Below are positions 33,901 to 44,756 of a DNA stretch of 64,000 nt, piece after piece. Made by a program: the position numbers and the translations under genes. A model generated the notes under the pieces. It was given only the letters and a program-made list of their open reading frames with translations. It had not been told where the DNA came from and made no database searches. How positions within the stretch are numbered: position 1 is the stretch's first letter; the number at the start of each line of letters is the position of its first letter. This stretch comes from Ampelomyces quisqualis. Lineage: Eukaryota > Ascomycota > Dothideomycetes > Pleosporales > Phaeosphaeriaceae. The stretch is from the NCBI GenBank assembly GCA_018398575.1, contig JAGTXZ010000020.1, positions 620,001 to 684,000 on the forward strand. The letters are read 5' to 3'.

Positions 33901-34792
33901 CGTCTCGGATACGAAAGCGTAGAGCCAGGATTGCCACCTGCAAGCTCCGACCGTCGGAAATGGTGGCTTGACAACGGTACATATATTCTCCTCCCCTTGC
34001 TAGCATGGACACTCATTTTCCAAAGGTCTGCCCGCCAAAGCTCGAGTCCAACCGCCTTCTGACGGCCACATACCGAATCCAAAACGCCCCAGCAACCCCT
34101 TCACCCCTAGCCCTGAACCAGACTGGGTCGATGTGCAACGCATGGGAGGTCGACCTGAACCACCTCCAGCACGTGGCTCGCAACGAGCACGAACCGTTGA
34201 TTTCAATGGCAGCTCTACACCCAGCAGCTCCACAACAAGCTTACAACACAACATCGCACAGAATCCCAACGCAAGGAAACTCATCGTCCCCACATTCCCC
34301 ACGCACGTCACACAAAACACTCAATTCGACGGAAGTCGTGATGCACTCAACGATCTCCGCCGCAATCCTTCGGCCGCATCAACGCGCTCTCTACCTACTC
34401 GCCCAGGAAACTCTGCATCGCAACAGCCACCGCCATCAGTGCAAAGAACAGGCCCACAAGTCCTCCGCAAACCTGCTCCGCCACCTATACCCACCAAGAA
34501 GCCCTCGCTACTGTCCAAGAATAGTTGGCAAGCCATGCCGCGGCAGGCGCAGTATCGAGATGATCCGAGCCCCCCGCCGCCCACGAGACGGTCCATGGCG
34601 GAGAGAAAACCAGCGGGAAGTAGTAGCTGGGGAGCGTCTTCCTACGAAGACGGGCAAGGTAAACCGCCGTTGCCGCCGCGGACGGCGACGGGTGGGAGTA
34701 GTCGTAGTGGAGGGAGGAATTTCATGGACGATGAGCCCGAGGATTTGGGGGGGTTGAGGGGGTGGGAGGTTTTGCAGCCTGGGAGGGGGTGA
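30916..34792 (+). CDS. Synaptojanin-type inositol polyphosphate 5-phosphatase (SAC + 5-phosphatase)
   Basis: Four exons, 30916-33135, 33185-33484, 33532-33976 and 34026-34792, give 1243 residues. The N-terminal SAC phosphatase keeps the catalytic motif RTNCLDCLDRTN (about residues 479-490). The central 5-phosphatase domain has GFQEIVELSPQQ, MAGNKGAVAIR, WLGDFNYRIG and SDHRPVYATF, so both activities look intact, as in yeast Inp52/Inp53 rather than Inp51. The C-terminal tail is Pro-rich (RKPAPPPIPTKKPS; PPLPPRT), suited to SH3 partners at endocytic sites. Substrates are plasma-membrane phosphoinositides, mainly PI(4,5)P2. The last intron decides the tail: the AAG acceptor at 34025 opens 255 further codons, whereas reading through ends at 34062. 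Confidence 0.92.
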
Positions 34793-35065
34793 TGGTGTCG
34801 AGGTGCATGGAGTAAGGGCATGGAAATATCAACATGAAAGACGACTTTTTGCGTTGTGTTCATACAAACACGACGTATGGTTTTTTTTCATATCAAATCT
34901 GGATGGTAGAGGCTGCCCACGCTTCTTTTTTTTTTGCAATGCCCCTTTGCGCCTTTGAAACGACACTATATCGCATCGCATCGCGACGGATGATTCTTTC
35001 AACGCCGCCCAATGCAAGCCGAGCCAAGAAAAGTTTGGATATCGCACACACGCTCCATGACCCAT

Positions 35066-35839
35066 CTACGCCGCAGCCCCATTCTTCCGCCCCGTCCGAT
35101 CATTCGCACGCTGCTTCCGTTCATTCCTCCTCAAGCGATCCTTTCTTTCCCGCCTACTATCCGCGCGCGCATCGTGCGCCTCGCCCGTCTTCTCCTCCTT
35201 CTTCGCATCGACCTCGACCAGCCAGTCGTTCTCGCCATCCTTGTTCTTGCCCTTGTATCCCCACTTGGGCACCCACTCACCGCTCGCATCGTCGTAGACC
35301 ATCTTGCCGTCGCGCTTCTTGTCCTTGATGCCCTTCTTCGCGGCAAAGCGCTCCCATTTCGTCGGCTCTTTGGCGGCTGGGATGGGTTTTTCGCGCGGCA
35401 AGGGTGTGGTCGGGGCGGGGAGGACGAGGTGCACGCCTTCGCTGTCGGACTTTACTTGGCAGGTGGAGAGGAGCTGGTTGATGAGGGCTTGGGCGGCGTC
35501 GCGGGCCGTCGAGTGCAGGGTTGCTTCGTCCGAGGTGGGCACGGGGTTGGGGTCGTTGGCGAGGAGGTTGCCCAGGTCGAAGGTGAAGGGGGTGGGTTTG
35601 TTGACGGTGACGGGGCTGGAGCATGTGTGTCAGTGGGTGTGCGGTGGGGTGGGTACCAGCGTGCTGTGGATGGGAACGTACAGTCGGCCTGAGATGGTGG
35701 AGTCGGCCATGGATGCGGCACCGTTCAACTTGGGCGACTTCACGTCCATTGCGCCGCCGTTGATTCTTTCGGCGAGCTGTGAGTGTGTGGGTGATGCTGC
35801 GTCAAGCGCGACTCCGCCGTCCATGGCCATGTCAGCCAT
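35066..35839 (-). CDS. RRS1: Ribosome biogenesis regulatory protein Rrs1
   Basis: Two exons, 35839-35682 and 35615-35066, join in phase 2 to give 235 residues. Rrs1 works with Rpf2 to load the 5S RNP into pre-60S particles in the nucleolus. Signatures are PVTVNKPTPFTFDLGNLLA, LINQLLSTCQV, PREKPIPAAKEPTKWERFA, AKKGIKDKKRDGKMVYD and SGEWVPKWGYKGKNK, followed by a basic tail. It is divergent from the mitochondrial ribosomal protein gene with 215 bases between starts. Family length is usually 200-340 residues, so this one is complete. Confidence 0.92.
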
Positions 35840-36054
35840 ACTTGGTGTGGGGTGGAATGGGGTGAGCTTGCTGGCCTTGCTATGTTGCTTGCGAAATGTT
35901 CTGGCGGATTTTTCGGGGGACGCTAACGAGCACAGGGATCAGTAGCGGCTGGCTTCCGCGTTCCCAATTTTGGTGGCATCGCACGCTTTCTCGGCCTGTA
36001 CTCAGCACTGCACCTGGTTCCACCCGCGGGGTCACCGAGCCTCGAACCTCCATC
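35840..36054. promoter_or_regulatory. Divergent promoter region, RRS1 / mS29
   Basis: 215 bases separate the starts of a cytosolic ribosome-assembly gene and a mitochondrial ribosomal protein gene. Shared control is plausible, but I see no clear RRPE or PAC-like box. Confidence 0.4.
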
Positions 36055-37500
36055 ATGGCGCCCTCGATATGCCTGCGAAGCCTTGCGCAACTATCCCTCG
36101 ATGCAGCCGCACACCCATCGAGTGCCCCGCGATTGCTCCATCAACGAGTAGCCTTCTTTTCCACGTCTGCCACACGCTATGCCACGGCACAAGCGAAGCG
36201 AAAAGGCATGGTGGCAGCGCCAAAGAAGGGAGTCAAGTCGCTGAATACGAAGAAGAGCAAGGCTGCCCGTCAAGCCGACCCAGGCAAGCGGCCAGCACCC
36301 GGAGAGAGGAAGGCGTTGCGGAAACGAATCGTCCTCAGCAACAACAACGCATTGGAGGTGTCGTCCTTGAAAGATCTGAGCAAGGACAATGTATTGAACG
36401 CAAAAAATGAAGGATCGGTCATGGGTCTGCCGGTCGACACAGTGGATGCATTGAGAGCAGTCGACGCTTTCAAGCCAACCCAGGGATGGGGGCTGTTTCG
36501 AAGACCCGCCGTGCTCATGAGAAAAGAGGCCATTCAGCTTGCAAAGCTGTTCCAAGAGGTGGAGGATTCCGATCAAGGGCAGAAGAAGACTATACGGCGG
36601 ATCTTGATAGGAGAAAGAATGAGTGGAAAAACCACACTACTGCTTCAAGGCCTCGCTATGGGCCACTTGAGGGAGTGGTTCGTGATCAACCTCCCAGACG
36701 CCAAGGACATGGTCAATGCACACACTGAATACGCACCACTCCCAGGCTCACAACCAACCCAATACACACAGGACGTCTACACAGCGAATCTGTTGCAGCA
36801 AATCCAATTGTCCAACAGTACCTTTCTTGCAGAGACTCAGCTCTCTACGAAGCCTAATCTGCCTCTCCCGCTCGCCAAGGGTGCCACCCTCGAAGCACTC
36901 GTCGCTCTAGGTCGAGCCAACCCAGAAGCCTCGTGGCCCGTCTTCGTAGCGCTCTGGAATGAGCTGTCGCAGCCCGGCCGTCCTCCTGTCGTGCTAGCAC
37001 TCGACGGCCTGTCGCACGTTATGCGCAACTCCGACTATCTCTCCGCGGATGTCAAGCCAATCCACGCACACGACCTCACTCTGATCCGGCACTTCGTCGA
37101 CCATCTCTCTGGCCAGAAGCAGCTGCCCAACGGCGGCATTGTGATGGGCGCAACATCACAGTCGAACGCGCCCAAATCACCAGCCCTAGACCATTACATC
37201 GAAGTCGCAGAAGCACGACGAAAGACACCAGACAATATTCCGCAATGGCACCCATACAAGAACGTCGACACGAGAGTCATGGACGTGCTCAAGGGCCTGA
37301 ACACAGCTAGCGAGGACTTTGACACCATTCATGTCGGCGGATTGACTAAAGAGGAGGCACGATCTATCATCGAGTATTACGCTGAAAGTGGACTGCTAAG
37401 ACATGAAGTCAACGAAGGCTTCGTGTGCGAGAAATGGAGTCTTGCTGGCATGGGCAACATCGGGGAGTTGGAGCGCACGAGCGTGAGGTTGAGGATATGA
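36055..37500 (+). CDS. RSM23: Mitochondrial small-subunit ribosomal protein mS29 (DAP3)
   Basis: 481 residues, single exon. mS29 is a GTP-binding protein of the mitoribosomal small subunit. The N-terminal 45 residues are rich in Arg, Ser, Ala and Leu without acids near the start, consistent with a mitochondrial presequence (FFSTSATRYATA). The DAP3 P-loop GERMSGKTTLL is at about residues 185-195, followed by LREWFVINLPDAKDMVN and the Trp-rich DAP3 pattern. I chose Met36055 because the targeting peptide starts here and the upstream extension overlaps the shared promoter. Confidence 0.9.
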   Translation: MAPSICLRSLAQLSLDAAAHPSSAPRLLHQRVAFFSTSATRYATAQAKRKGMVAAPKKGVKSLNTKKSKAARQADPGKRPAPGERKALRKRIVLSNNNALEVSSLKDLSKDNVLNAKNEGSVMGLPVDTVDALRAVDAFKPTQGWGLFRRPAVLMRKEAIQLAKLFQEVEDSDQGQKKTIRRILIGERMSGKTTLLLQGLAMGHLREWFVINLPDAKDMVNAHTEYAPLPGSQPTQYTQDVYTANLLQQIQLSNSTFLAETQLSTKPNLPLPLAKGATLEALVALGRANPEASWPVFVALWNELSQPGRPPVVLALDGLSHVMRNSDYLSADVKPIHAHDLTLIRHFVDHLSGQKQLPNGGIVMGATSQSNAPKSPALDHYIEVAEARRKTPDNIPQWHPYKNVDTRVMDVLKGLNTASEDFDTIHVGGLTKEEARSIIEYYAESGLLRHEVNEGFVCEKWSLAGMGNIGELERTSVRLRI

Positions 37501-37575
37501 GTATCGTGGAGTTAACCAATGATGTATAGACAAACTTGTAGAATATGTACAGCAGCTGCCTGCGGAATTCTCGAA

Positions 37576-38278
37576 TTAAACGTTATTTGCATCGGCGGTG
37601 GTGGGTTGCATGAGAGCAAGGGGTATATTAAAGCCAACACATTTGCCGAGTGCTCCGATCCACATCATTAGGTACTGCTCTGGAGTTATGACTTTCTTGC
37701 CTACACTAGCTGCCATTAATTCTGCTGTTTGACATGGGTGGATGTAGAATGCGGGACGATTGGTAATTGGGTGGTCCTGGCAATCATTAGTTTTGCACGT
37801 TCATCATGCCGTCTCGACCTCCAGTAATTGATGTACTTGCATCGACTGTGACTCCACCAATGACGCCCCCGTTCTCCGTCTGTGCTTTGAACGATGGGGC
37901 AATCAGATGCTCGTAGAGCGTGGTCATGGTGGGCGGGTAACGGTGCTGCGGGTCGGATATGCTAAAGTACAAAACGGGCACGCGGTACACGGGAGATAAG
38001 AGCACATGGTAGTGGATTACTGCGTGAGTATCTGGCACTGCTTGCAAGACTTCATCGTCGTCCTCCTCAACGTCGTTCTGCTCAGACGCATCTTGTGCAG
38101 CACCGGAGTAGGACCGCAGGTTCTTGGTGATGCGCAGGTATGTCAAATCGAAGTGAGGCAGAATCTCCACAGACTGCCAGTCGTCTTGCTCGTTACCGTG
38201 TCGGCGGTACCTCTGACGTAGGTCGGAGCAAGCTTGCTCGAATTCCTTGGTGATCAGATGGGGAAATGCAGAGAGCAT
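37576..38278 (-). CDS. ATG10: Autophagy E2-like enzyme ATG10
   Basis: Two exons, 38278-37847 and 37776-37576, give 210 residues. ATG10 conjugates ATG12 to ATG5 in autophagosome formation. Exon 1 holds HFDLTYLRITKNLR and VIHYHVLLSPVYRVPVLYF. The catalytic cysteine lies in exon 2, HPCQTAELM (Cys159), preceded by DHPITNRPAFYI. Without splicing the frame would stop at 37787 before the catalytic site, so the intron is required. Its donor (GTCGAT after Thr144) is weak but is the option that keeps frame and family spacing, and a CTAAT branch site sits 10 bases before the acceptor. The first codon is uncertain: an in-frame upstream extension exists but is not family-like. Confidence 0.88.
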
Positions 38279-38589
38279 GGTGTAGATTCTAGAAGCTGGT
38301 CTGGTTACTCCGTATTGAGTTGGAAACAGACAAGGGTTGGCGATGGAGGGTGGAAGATCAACGCGGCGGCACCTTCCCCGGTCTCTGGCGGCACCTGCCT
38401 GGACTACGGCACTACCCCAGGCATCTTCTCCATCGCGGTCTAGCCCCAACCCCATAGCACCCTCTCTCGTCTCCTGTCTTTGGCATGTCTTCTGTGCTAT
38501 CTCGCACGTACCTGTAACACGCGTCAGCACCGATCCCCTTCCGCCTCGACCGCACCGCACCGCACCGCACCGCGGCTCGTTCGGTCAAG
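38279..38589. promoter_or_regulatory. Divergent promoter region, ATG10 / CHK2
   Basis: 311 bases. It contains TACTCCGTA at 38306-38314 and a CCGCA pentamer repeat (about four and a half units) near 38548-38574, just upstream of the kinase ATG. Confidence 0.45.
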
Positions 38590-40802
38590 ATGCCGGCGCA
38601 AGCAGAGAAAAGCCAGCTCAAGCGAGGTCGCGTACGTGACGATTGTTCCCATTGATTCCATTCGAGCTTTAGGCAGCGCTGATGGATCAATTCGCAGCCG
38701 TCACAAGGCGAACAGGTGGAGCCCAAGAAAGCACGCCACGCGCGCCTGTCGCCAGGTCCAACCGGCCGCCTGAAGCAAGGGCATCTGCCCTCGCCCTTGA
38801 CGAATAAGGAGTCGACTGCTTCGGATGACTTCAAGGATAAGTTCAGGGAAGGCACCGTCACGCCACCCAATGGCCATGTCACACAGGAGATCAAGCCTGG
38901 CCCAAGCCAAAAAGGCGTGGGCGGCCTTTCTTCGCCTCCGTCAGACACCCAACCATTCTCGCAATTCGTATCACAGCCAACGAAACGGACATATGCGGTT
39001 GAGGATGAGGAAGGCGAGGAGGTGTGGGGCTATCTAGTGCCCATGATCGATGAGTCAGACAAAGTACTGGTGTTGAGGAAAAGACAGGCATGCCCAGTGC
39101 CATCGACCTTTGTCGGAAGGACAAATGGCAGAGAGAAAGTATCGCGATGCGAATACAAAGACCAAGAAGAGAAGTATGAAAAGGAGAAGCAAGAGAATGG
39201 CATTACTGCTGGCGGATATCTCATCGGGCGCCACCGTGAATGCGGTAAGGAACATGCCTCTGCAGACAGGTGCACCTAAAACTGACGTGGCGACAGATCG
39301 AGTTCTCGAGTCACCCACCGTCTCAAACCGGCATTGTTTGTTGTTCGCCGAGAAGAAGGGCGGAGACGTAATCGCCGTACTCGAGGATCTCTCCGGAAAT
39401 GGAACGTTCGTCAACGATAGCATAGTTGGCCGCAACAAGCGCCGAGAGCTCAACGAAGGTGACGAGATTTCCATTCTAAATCAAGCACGCTACGTTTTCC
39501 GATACCCGCAAGCTCGCAACACGCACCGATTCCATCAACTATACACACTGCAAGAGCAGCTAGGCAAGGGTCACTTTGCGTCAGTCTATCTATGCGTCGA
39601 CAAGTCGTCCGGTATTCGGTATGCCGTAAAGAAGTTTGAGAAGCGAACGGGTCCCAGCGAGAAGTCCAAGGTCGACGGTCTCCAACAAGAAATTGCCGTT
39701 CTAATGGGTGTCAGCCACCCTACCTTGCTTTGCCTGAAGGACACATTCAACGAAGACGACGGAGTGTACCTCATCCTAGAATTGGCGACCGAGGGCGAGC
39801 TCTTCAACTGGATAGTAATGAAGCAGAAGTTGACCGAGACGGAAGCGCGTAAGGTCTTCGTGCAACTATTCCAAGCTGTCAAGTATCTGGTAGGTGCATC
39901 CTGAAGCTTCACAGAACATCGCTGATCATGACTAGCACGAACGCAACATTGTACACCGCGACATCAAGCCTGAAAACATACTTCTCACCGACAAGAACCT
40001 TCGTGTTAAGCTGGCGGATTTTGGTCTTGCGAAGATTATTGGCGAGGAGTCATTCACCACTACTCTGTGCGGAACACCGTCCTGTAAGTCTACCACGTCG
40101 CTGAGCGGTGAGCAGCATTAACAATGAGCAGATGTTGCACCCGAGATCCTTGAAAATTCGAACCATCGCCGGTACACCCGCGCCGTGGATGTTTGGTCAT
40201 TGGGAGTTGTGCTGTACATCTGCCTGTGTGGCTTCCCGCCATTCTCAGACGAACTCTACAGCCCGGAGAATCCCTACACATTATCACAGCAGATCAAGGC
40301 CGGTCGATTCGATTACCCATCGCCATACTGGGACTCTGTGGGCGATTCAGCCCTGGATTTGATTGACCGCATGCTTACAGTTGATGTCGAATCGCGAATA
40401 TCTATTGATGAATGCCTTCAGCATCCATGGACGACAAAAGACGACATCAGCGTGACGGATAGCACCGATGGTCTTACGGGCGCCATCTCCAAGCTCGACT
40501 TCTCGAAGCGCAAGATGCAACGCGAACGCACTCTACTGAGCGACCTGAACGACATCAAAGTCACTCGTGTGATACAAGGCACGGAGGGACAGGACGCCGT
40601 CAAAGTGTACGAGAAGAACGCCAACCAGAAGGTGGTCAAGGCCCAGATGACGCAGGAAGCCCGACCAGACGACGGTCGAGTACCACAAGAGTTCATTGAG
40701 ATGGGCGGCAAGGGCGATGAGACGCTGTACTCGGAAGAAGAGGGCGGCTCACGATATGCTACGGACCAGAGTCTGGCCTCGGCGCACAGCAAGGGTGTCT
40801 AA
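38590..40802 (+). CDS. CHK2: FHA-domain checkpoint kinase (CHK2/Cds1/PRD-4 type)
   Basis: Five exons, 38590-38631, 38698-39244, 39297-39889, 39936-40083 and 40132-40802, give 666 residues. The FHA domain (about 185-260) keeps GRHREC, SNRHC and the NGTFVN signature for phosphothreonine binding. The kinase domain follows: GKGHFASVY loop (about 285), VHRDIKPENILL (catalytic Asp403), DFGLAK, and activation segment TTTLCGTPSYVAPE with the CAMK-type CGTPxYxAPE. Family role: DNA-damage and replication checkpoint in the nucleus; the Neurospora member also feeds back on the circadian clock. The N terminus has few SQ/TQ sites (one TQ is visible in DTQPFSQF), fewer than in yeast Rad53. The first exon is only 42 bases. 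Confidence 0.93.
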
Positions 40803-41286
40803 AAATGTTTGATTCGCATTTGTTCGTCCGCACAGCGCTAGGTTTGGCGTATTGAGGGTGCTGGTATTGGGTGGAGTTTGGGGACGGCGCAAAGCACTGT
40901 AGAAATATGGGGATCAGATCTGGTGCCAAATGCTTGTCTAGCTAGGCAGACAGATTCTCCGAAGCATAGTAAACGCCAGAAGATGGATTCATGCCACTTT
41001 CAGCTCTTCACCAACCGCTCTCGGAAGTCGACTAGTCGATGTACAAAGCTGGCGAATGGCGTGAGGCTGTCTACGGCAAAGGATGGCGTGTGGCGTGCCA
41101 AGGCGCTAGATACGGAGTATGGTCCCTGCCAAGGAGCGCAACTAGACGGCCTTTGCAGCGCGGAGGCATGGCAGCCTTATTGGCGCGCGCCGCAACTCCA
41201 CAAAAATATATCTCTCTCGTCGCGCCCCCTACAACAGCGTACCCACGCCTCTGCATTCCCTCTCCCGTCTTCTGTCCACTATCACT
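40803..41286. promoter_or_regulatory. CYP51 promoter region
   Basis: 484 bases between CHK2 and CYP51. It holds a TATA-like AAAATATATC near 41203-41212 (about 75 bases before the ATG), a pyrimidine-rich leader, and TACGGAGTA at 41111-41119. No sterol-response element is assigned. Confidence 0.45.
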
Positions 41287-42965
41287 ATGGGTGTACTTGC
41301 TGCCGTTGCTGGTCCGTTGGGCAGATTCACCTCTGATTCGTCCCTCCCCGTCCTTGTCGCCGCCGGCTTCGCCTCCTTTATCCTGCTCGCCGTCGTCCTC
41401 AATGTCCTGAAGCAGCTGTTGCTCAAGAAGCCCAACGAGCCGCCGCTCGTCTTCCACTGGTTCCCTGTCCTCGGCAGTACCATTACGTATGGTATCGACC
41501 CATACAAGTTTTTCTTCGCCAACCAGAAGAAGGTGTGTAGCACAATTCGGCGCGGTCGGCGTGTCGCTAACAAATGGTAGTATGGCAATGTCTTCACCTT
41601 CATCCTCCTCGGTCGCAAGATGACTGTGTGTCTCGACACCAAGGGCAACAACTTCATCCTGAACGGAAAGATCAAGGATGTGAACGCTGAGGAAATCTAC
41701 GCGCCGCTCTGCACGCCAGTCTTTGGCAAGGATGTTGTCTACGACTGCCCGAACTCGAAGCTTATGGAGCAGAAGAAGGTGTGCATATCGCGGTCTATGG
41801 GTTCGCAAGTTGCTAACATACACATCAGTTTGTCAAGTTCGGCCTCACACAAGACGCCCTCCGCTCGTACGTTACCATCATCACACAAGAAGTCGAGGAC
41901 TTTGTCAAGCGCCACAAGGCCTTCAAGGGACAAAAAGGAACTTTCGACGTACCCAAGGTCATGGCTGAGCTCACCATCTACACTGCCTCCCACTCCCTCC
42001 AGGGCGAGGAGATCCGCAACTCATTCGACTCCAAGTTCGCAGAACTCTACCACGACCTCGACATGGGTTTCTCCCCCATCAACTTCATGCTGTCCTGGGC
42101 ACCTCTTCCCCACAACCGCGCACGCGACAACGCCCGCGAGACAATGATCAAGCTGTACTCCGATATCGTGCGCAAGCGCCGAGCTGGTAACACCAAGAAG
42201 GATTCGCACGATATGATCTGGCACTTGATGGATTGTAAATACAAGGATGGCACGCAGGTTCCCGAGCATGAGATTGCCGGTATAATGATTGCGCTACTCA
42301 TGGCTGGACAGCACTCCTCGTCATCCACCATTGCATGGATCGTGCTACGCCTGGCCCAGAACCCCCACCTCGTCGAAGAGCTCCTCGCCGAGCAGAAAGC
42401 TGCTTTGGGCAAAGACCTTCCCACGCTGACCTACGAGGACCTTGCCAAGCTACCTCTGCACTCCCAGGTTGTCAAGGAGACCCTCCGCCTTCACGCACCC
42501 ATTCACTCCATTATGCGCAAAGTCAAGCAGCCTCTTGTTGTCGACGGAACAAACTATGTCATTCCCACGTCTCACAACCTCATGTCCTCTCCTGGCTTCT
42601 CCGCGCAGCTCGATACTCATTTCGTTAACCCTGCGACCTGGGACCCACACCGATGGGACGCTGGCCAGCATAACTACGAGGATGCTGACAACGCGGACGA
42701 CGAGAAGATTGATTACGGTTGGGGTGTTGTGTCCAAGGGCACCAACTCGCCATACCTACCTTTTGGCGCAGGACGGCATAGGTGCATTGGCGAGCAATTC
42801 GCCTACTTGCAGCTACAGACCATCCTCGTCGCGTTCGTCCGCGAGTTCAAGATGAGAAATGTTGGGGGCAACAAGGACATTGTTGGTACTGACTACTCGA
42901 GTCTGTTTTCGAGACCACTTGCTCCTGGCATAGTTGAGTGGGAGCGCAGGGAGAAAGAGTTGTAG
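41287..42965 (+). CDS. ERG11: Lanosterol/eburicol 14-alpha-demethylase (CYP51)
   Basis: Three exons, 41287-41532, 41581-41778 and 41829-42965, all in phase 0, give 526 residues. This ER-anchored P450 removes the 14-alpha-methyl group in ergosterol synthesis and is the target of azoles. An N-terminal membrane anchor spans about residues 19-42. The oxygen-binding I-helix reads AGQHSSSST, the K-helix ETLRLHAP, and the heme motif FGAGRHRCIG places the heme Cys at 467. Tyr136 (VVYDCPN), a site changed in azole-resistant isolates of other fungi, is the ordinary tyrosine. It resembles the CYP51B/single-copy form; paralogs elsewhere cannot be excluded from this window. Confidence 0.96.
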
Positions 42966-43372
42966 ACGTTTTGGGAAAAGGTAATGAACGGTAATGAAGT
43001 GCATAGTTAGGAATTTCTTGAAAGCATGCGTACAGCATAGCATAGACTTGAGCTAGATATTATTAATAATGGCAGATACATGTAAACATGATATGACCAT
43101 GATTGCATCGCATCATGTTCTGACTACTCCGTACGCTCATTCCGCTTTCCGATCACCCTTCCGACCAATAGCCGAGGACATGGCCGATCTTGTAAGACTC
43201 ACGACAGCGCATGATATACCACTATACAGTGCGATTTCGTACATTTTCCCATACCTACACTCTTTAAACGCTACTTCTCCATATGCATCAAGAGCTTGGA
43301 ATCAGAGTTGCATACTAATAACGTGGACTCGCTACATTCTCAGCGCGAGAAGTCACACAAGCAATAAGCAAG
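42966..43372. other. Intergenic, CYP51 / nitronate monooxygenase
   Basis: 407 bases between same-strand genes. TACTCCGTAC lies at 43125-43134. No gene seen. Confidence 0.45.
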
Positions 43373-44542
43373 ATGAACGATATGCAGAAGATCAAGGAAG
43401 ACTATCCATGGATCCAAACACCTGTCGTAGTAGGTGCGCCGATGCGACTAATTGCGTTGGCAGACATGGCCGTCGAGATATCAAAGGCTGGTATGCATCT
43501 CTGACGCCCATCGATCCATCACGTGCCCTCACCCCTCAACATGTATCCGACCTTTTTCGGGTCTCGTCTAGAATCTACAGACATGATCTAACAAACACAT
43601 GCAGGCGGAATAGGCTTCATCGGCGCAGGAACCGACGTCTCCGACCTCGACAGCCACCTCTCCGCTGCCCAATCCCTTCTCTCCGCCCTCCCACATCCCC
43701 TTCCAACCAAGACCCACACCCTCCCCATCGGCGTGGGCTTCATAAACTGGGGCGCCGACCTATCCGCCGCAATCCCTCTTATCCACAAGTACAAACCCTG
43801 CGCAGCATGGTTCTTCGCACCCTCATCCCTCTCCTCGCTCGCCGACTGGACCCAACAAACGCGACAAGCCAGCCCCGCCACGAAAATCTGGGTGCAAGTA
43901 GGCAGCGTGCAAGACGCCACATCAGCCGTGTCGACGGCCGCTCCCGACGTGCTCGTGGTCCAAGGCACAGACGCAGGGGGCCACGGTCTGGCGCACGGCG
44001 CGAGCCTCATGTCGCTTTTGCCAGAGGTCCACGACGCCGTGTCCGTATCCGCTAGCCTTGGCCCGCTCTTGATCGCTGCTGGGGGAATAGCCGAGTCGCG
44101 CTCCGCTTGTGCGGCTGTCCTGCTCGGCGCCGCCGGCGTGTGCTTGGGAACCCGCTTCCTCGCGTGTCCGGAAGCGAATGTCGCAAGGGGGTATCAGGCT
44201 GAAGTCTTGCGTGCTAGAGACGGCGGGCAAGCGACTGTGCGCACGAACGTGTATGATCTTCTGCGTGGCACGACGGGGTGGGCGGAGAGTCATAATGCGC
44301 GGGGGATAGTGAATAGGAGTTACTTTGATGCGATGGGGGGAATGGATGAGGAGGAGAATAAGAACCTGTATGAAGCGGAGATGAAGAAGGGGGATGACGG
44401 GTGGGGGGAACATGCGAGGATGACGGCGTATGCGGGGACTGCGGTGGGCTTGGTTAGGGAGGTTAAGAGTGCGGGAGAGATTGTGAAGGAGATCAGGGAA
44501 GGGGTGAGGGGAGTATTGAAAGATGCGAAGGTAATGTTGTAA
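43373..44542 (+). CDS. Nitronate monooxygenase (2-nitropropane dioxygenase family)
   Basis: Two exons, 43373-43490 and 43605-44542, join in phase 1 (KAG-GIGFIGAG) to give 351 residues. FMN-dependent enzymes of this TIM-barrel family oxidise alkyl nitronates such as propionate-3-nitronate. Visible family pieces are TPVVVGAPM at the N terminus, GGIGFIGAGTDVSD, VGFINWG, WVQVGSVQDA, VVQGTDAGGHG (phosphate-binding and catalytic-His region), AAGGIAESRSACAAVLLGA and GTRFLACPEA. The ATG at 43373 gives the normal short N terminus. It is cytosolic or peroxisomal; no clear C-terminal PTS1 (ends KVML). Confidence 0.9.
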
Positions 44543-44756
44543 CATGCGGAGCGAAGGGATGACCGTAGTATCAAGTAATTCACGATTGTACTGCTATGGA
44601 TTGAGCATAGGTTGCTCAAAGATCATGAAAATGTTCCTGTTATGTTGTTGCTCGGCTCTTAGTGGCTTTCAGGGGGAATGTAGACGCCCATTGTAAATAT
44701 CAAGTGGGAACGCACCGTGTAGACGGTCAGCGTAAGCCTTCAGTGTGAGGCGAACT

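Noticed and set aside
35012..35945. Long plus-strand frames opposite RRS1
   Set aside because: RRS1 on the minus strand has clear family motifs; the opposite frames are shadows.
41071..41823. 250-codon minus-strand frame over the CYP51 5' end
   Set aside because: Antisense to CYP51 exons with intact P450 motifs.
41287..44542. CYP51 plus nitronate monooxygenase as a secondary-metabolite cluster
   Set aside because: There is no backbone synthase, transporter or cluster regulator, and the P450 is the housekeeping sterol demethylase.
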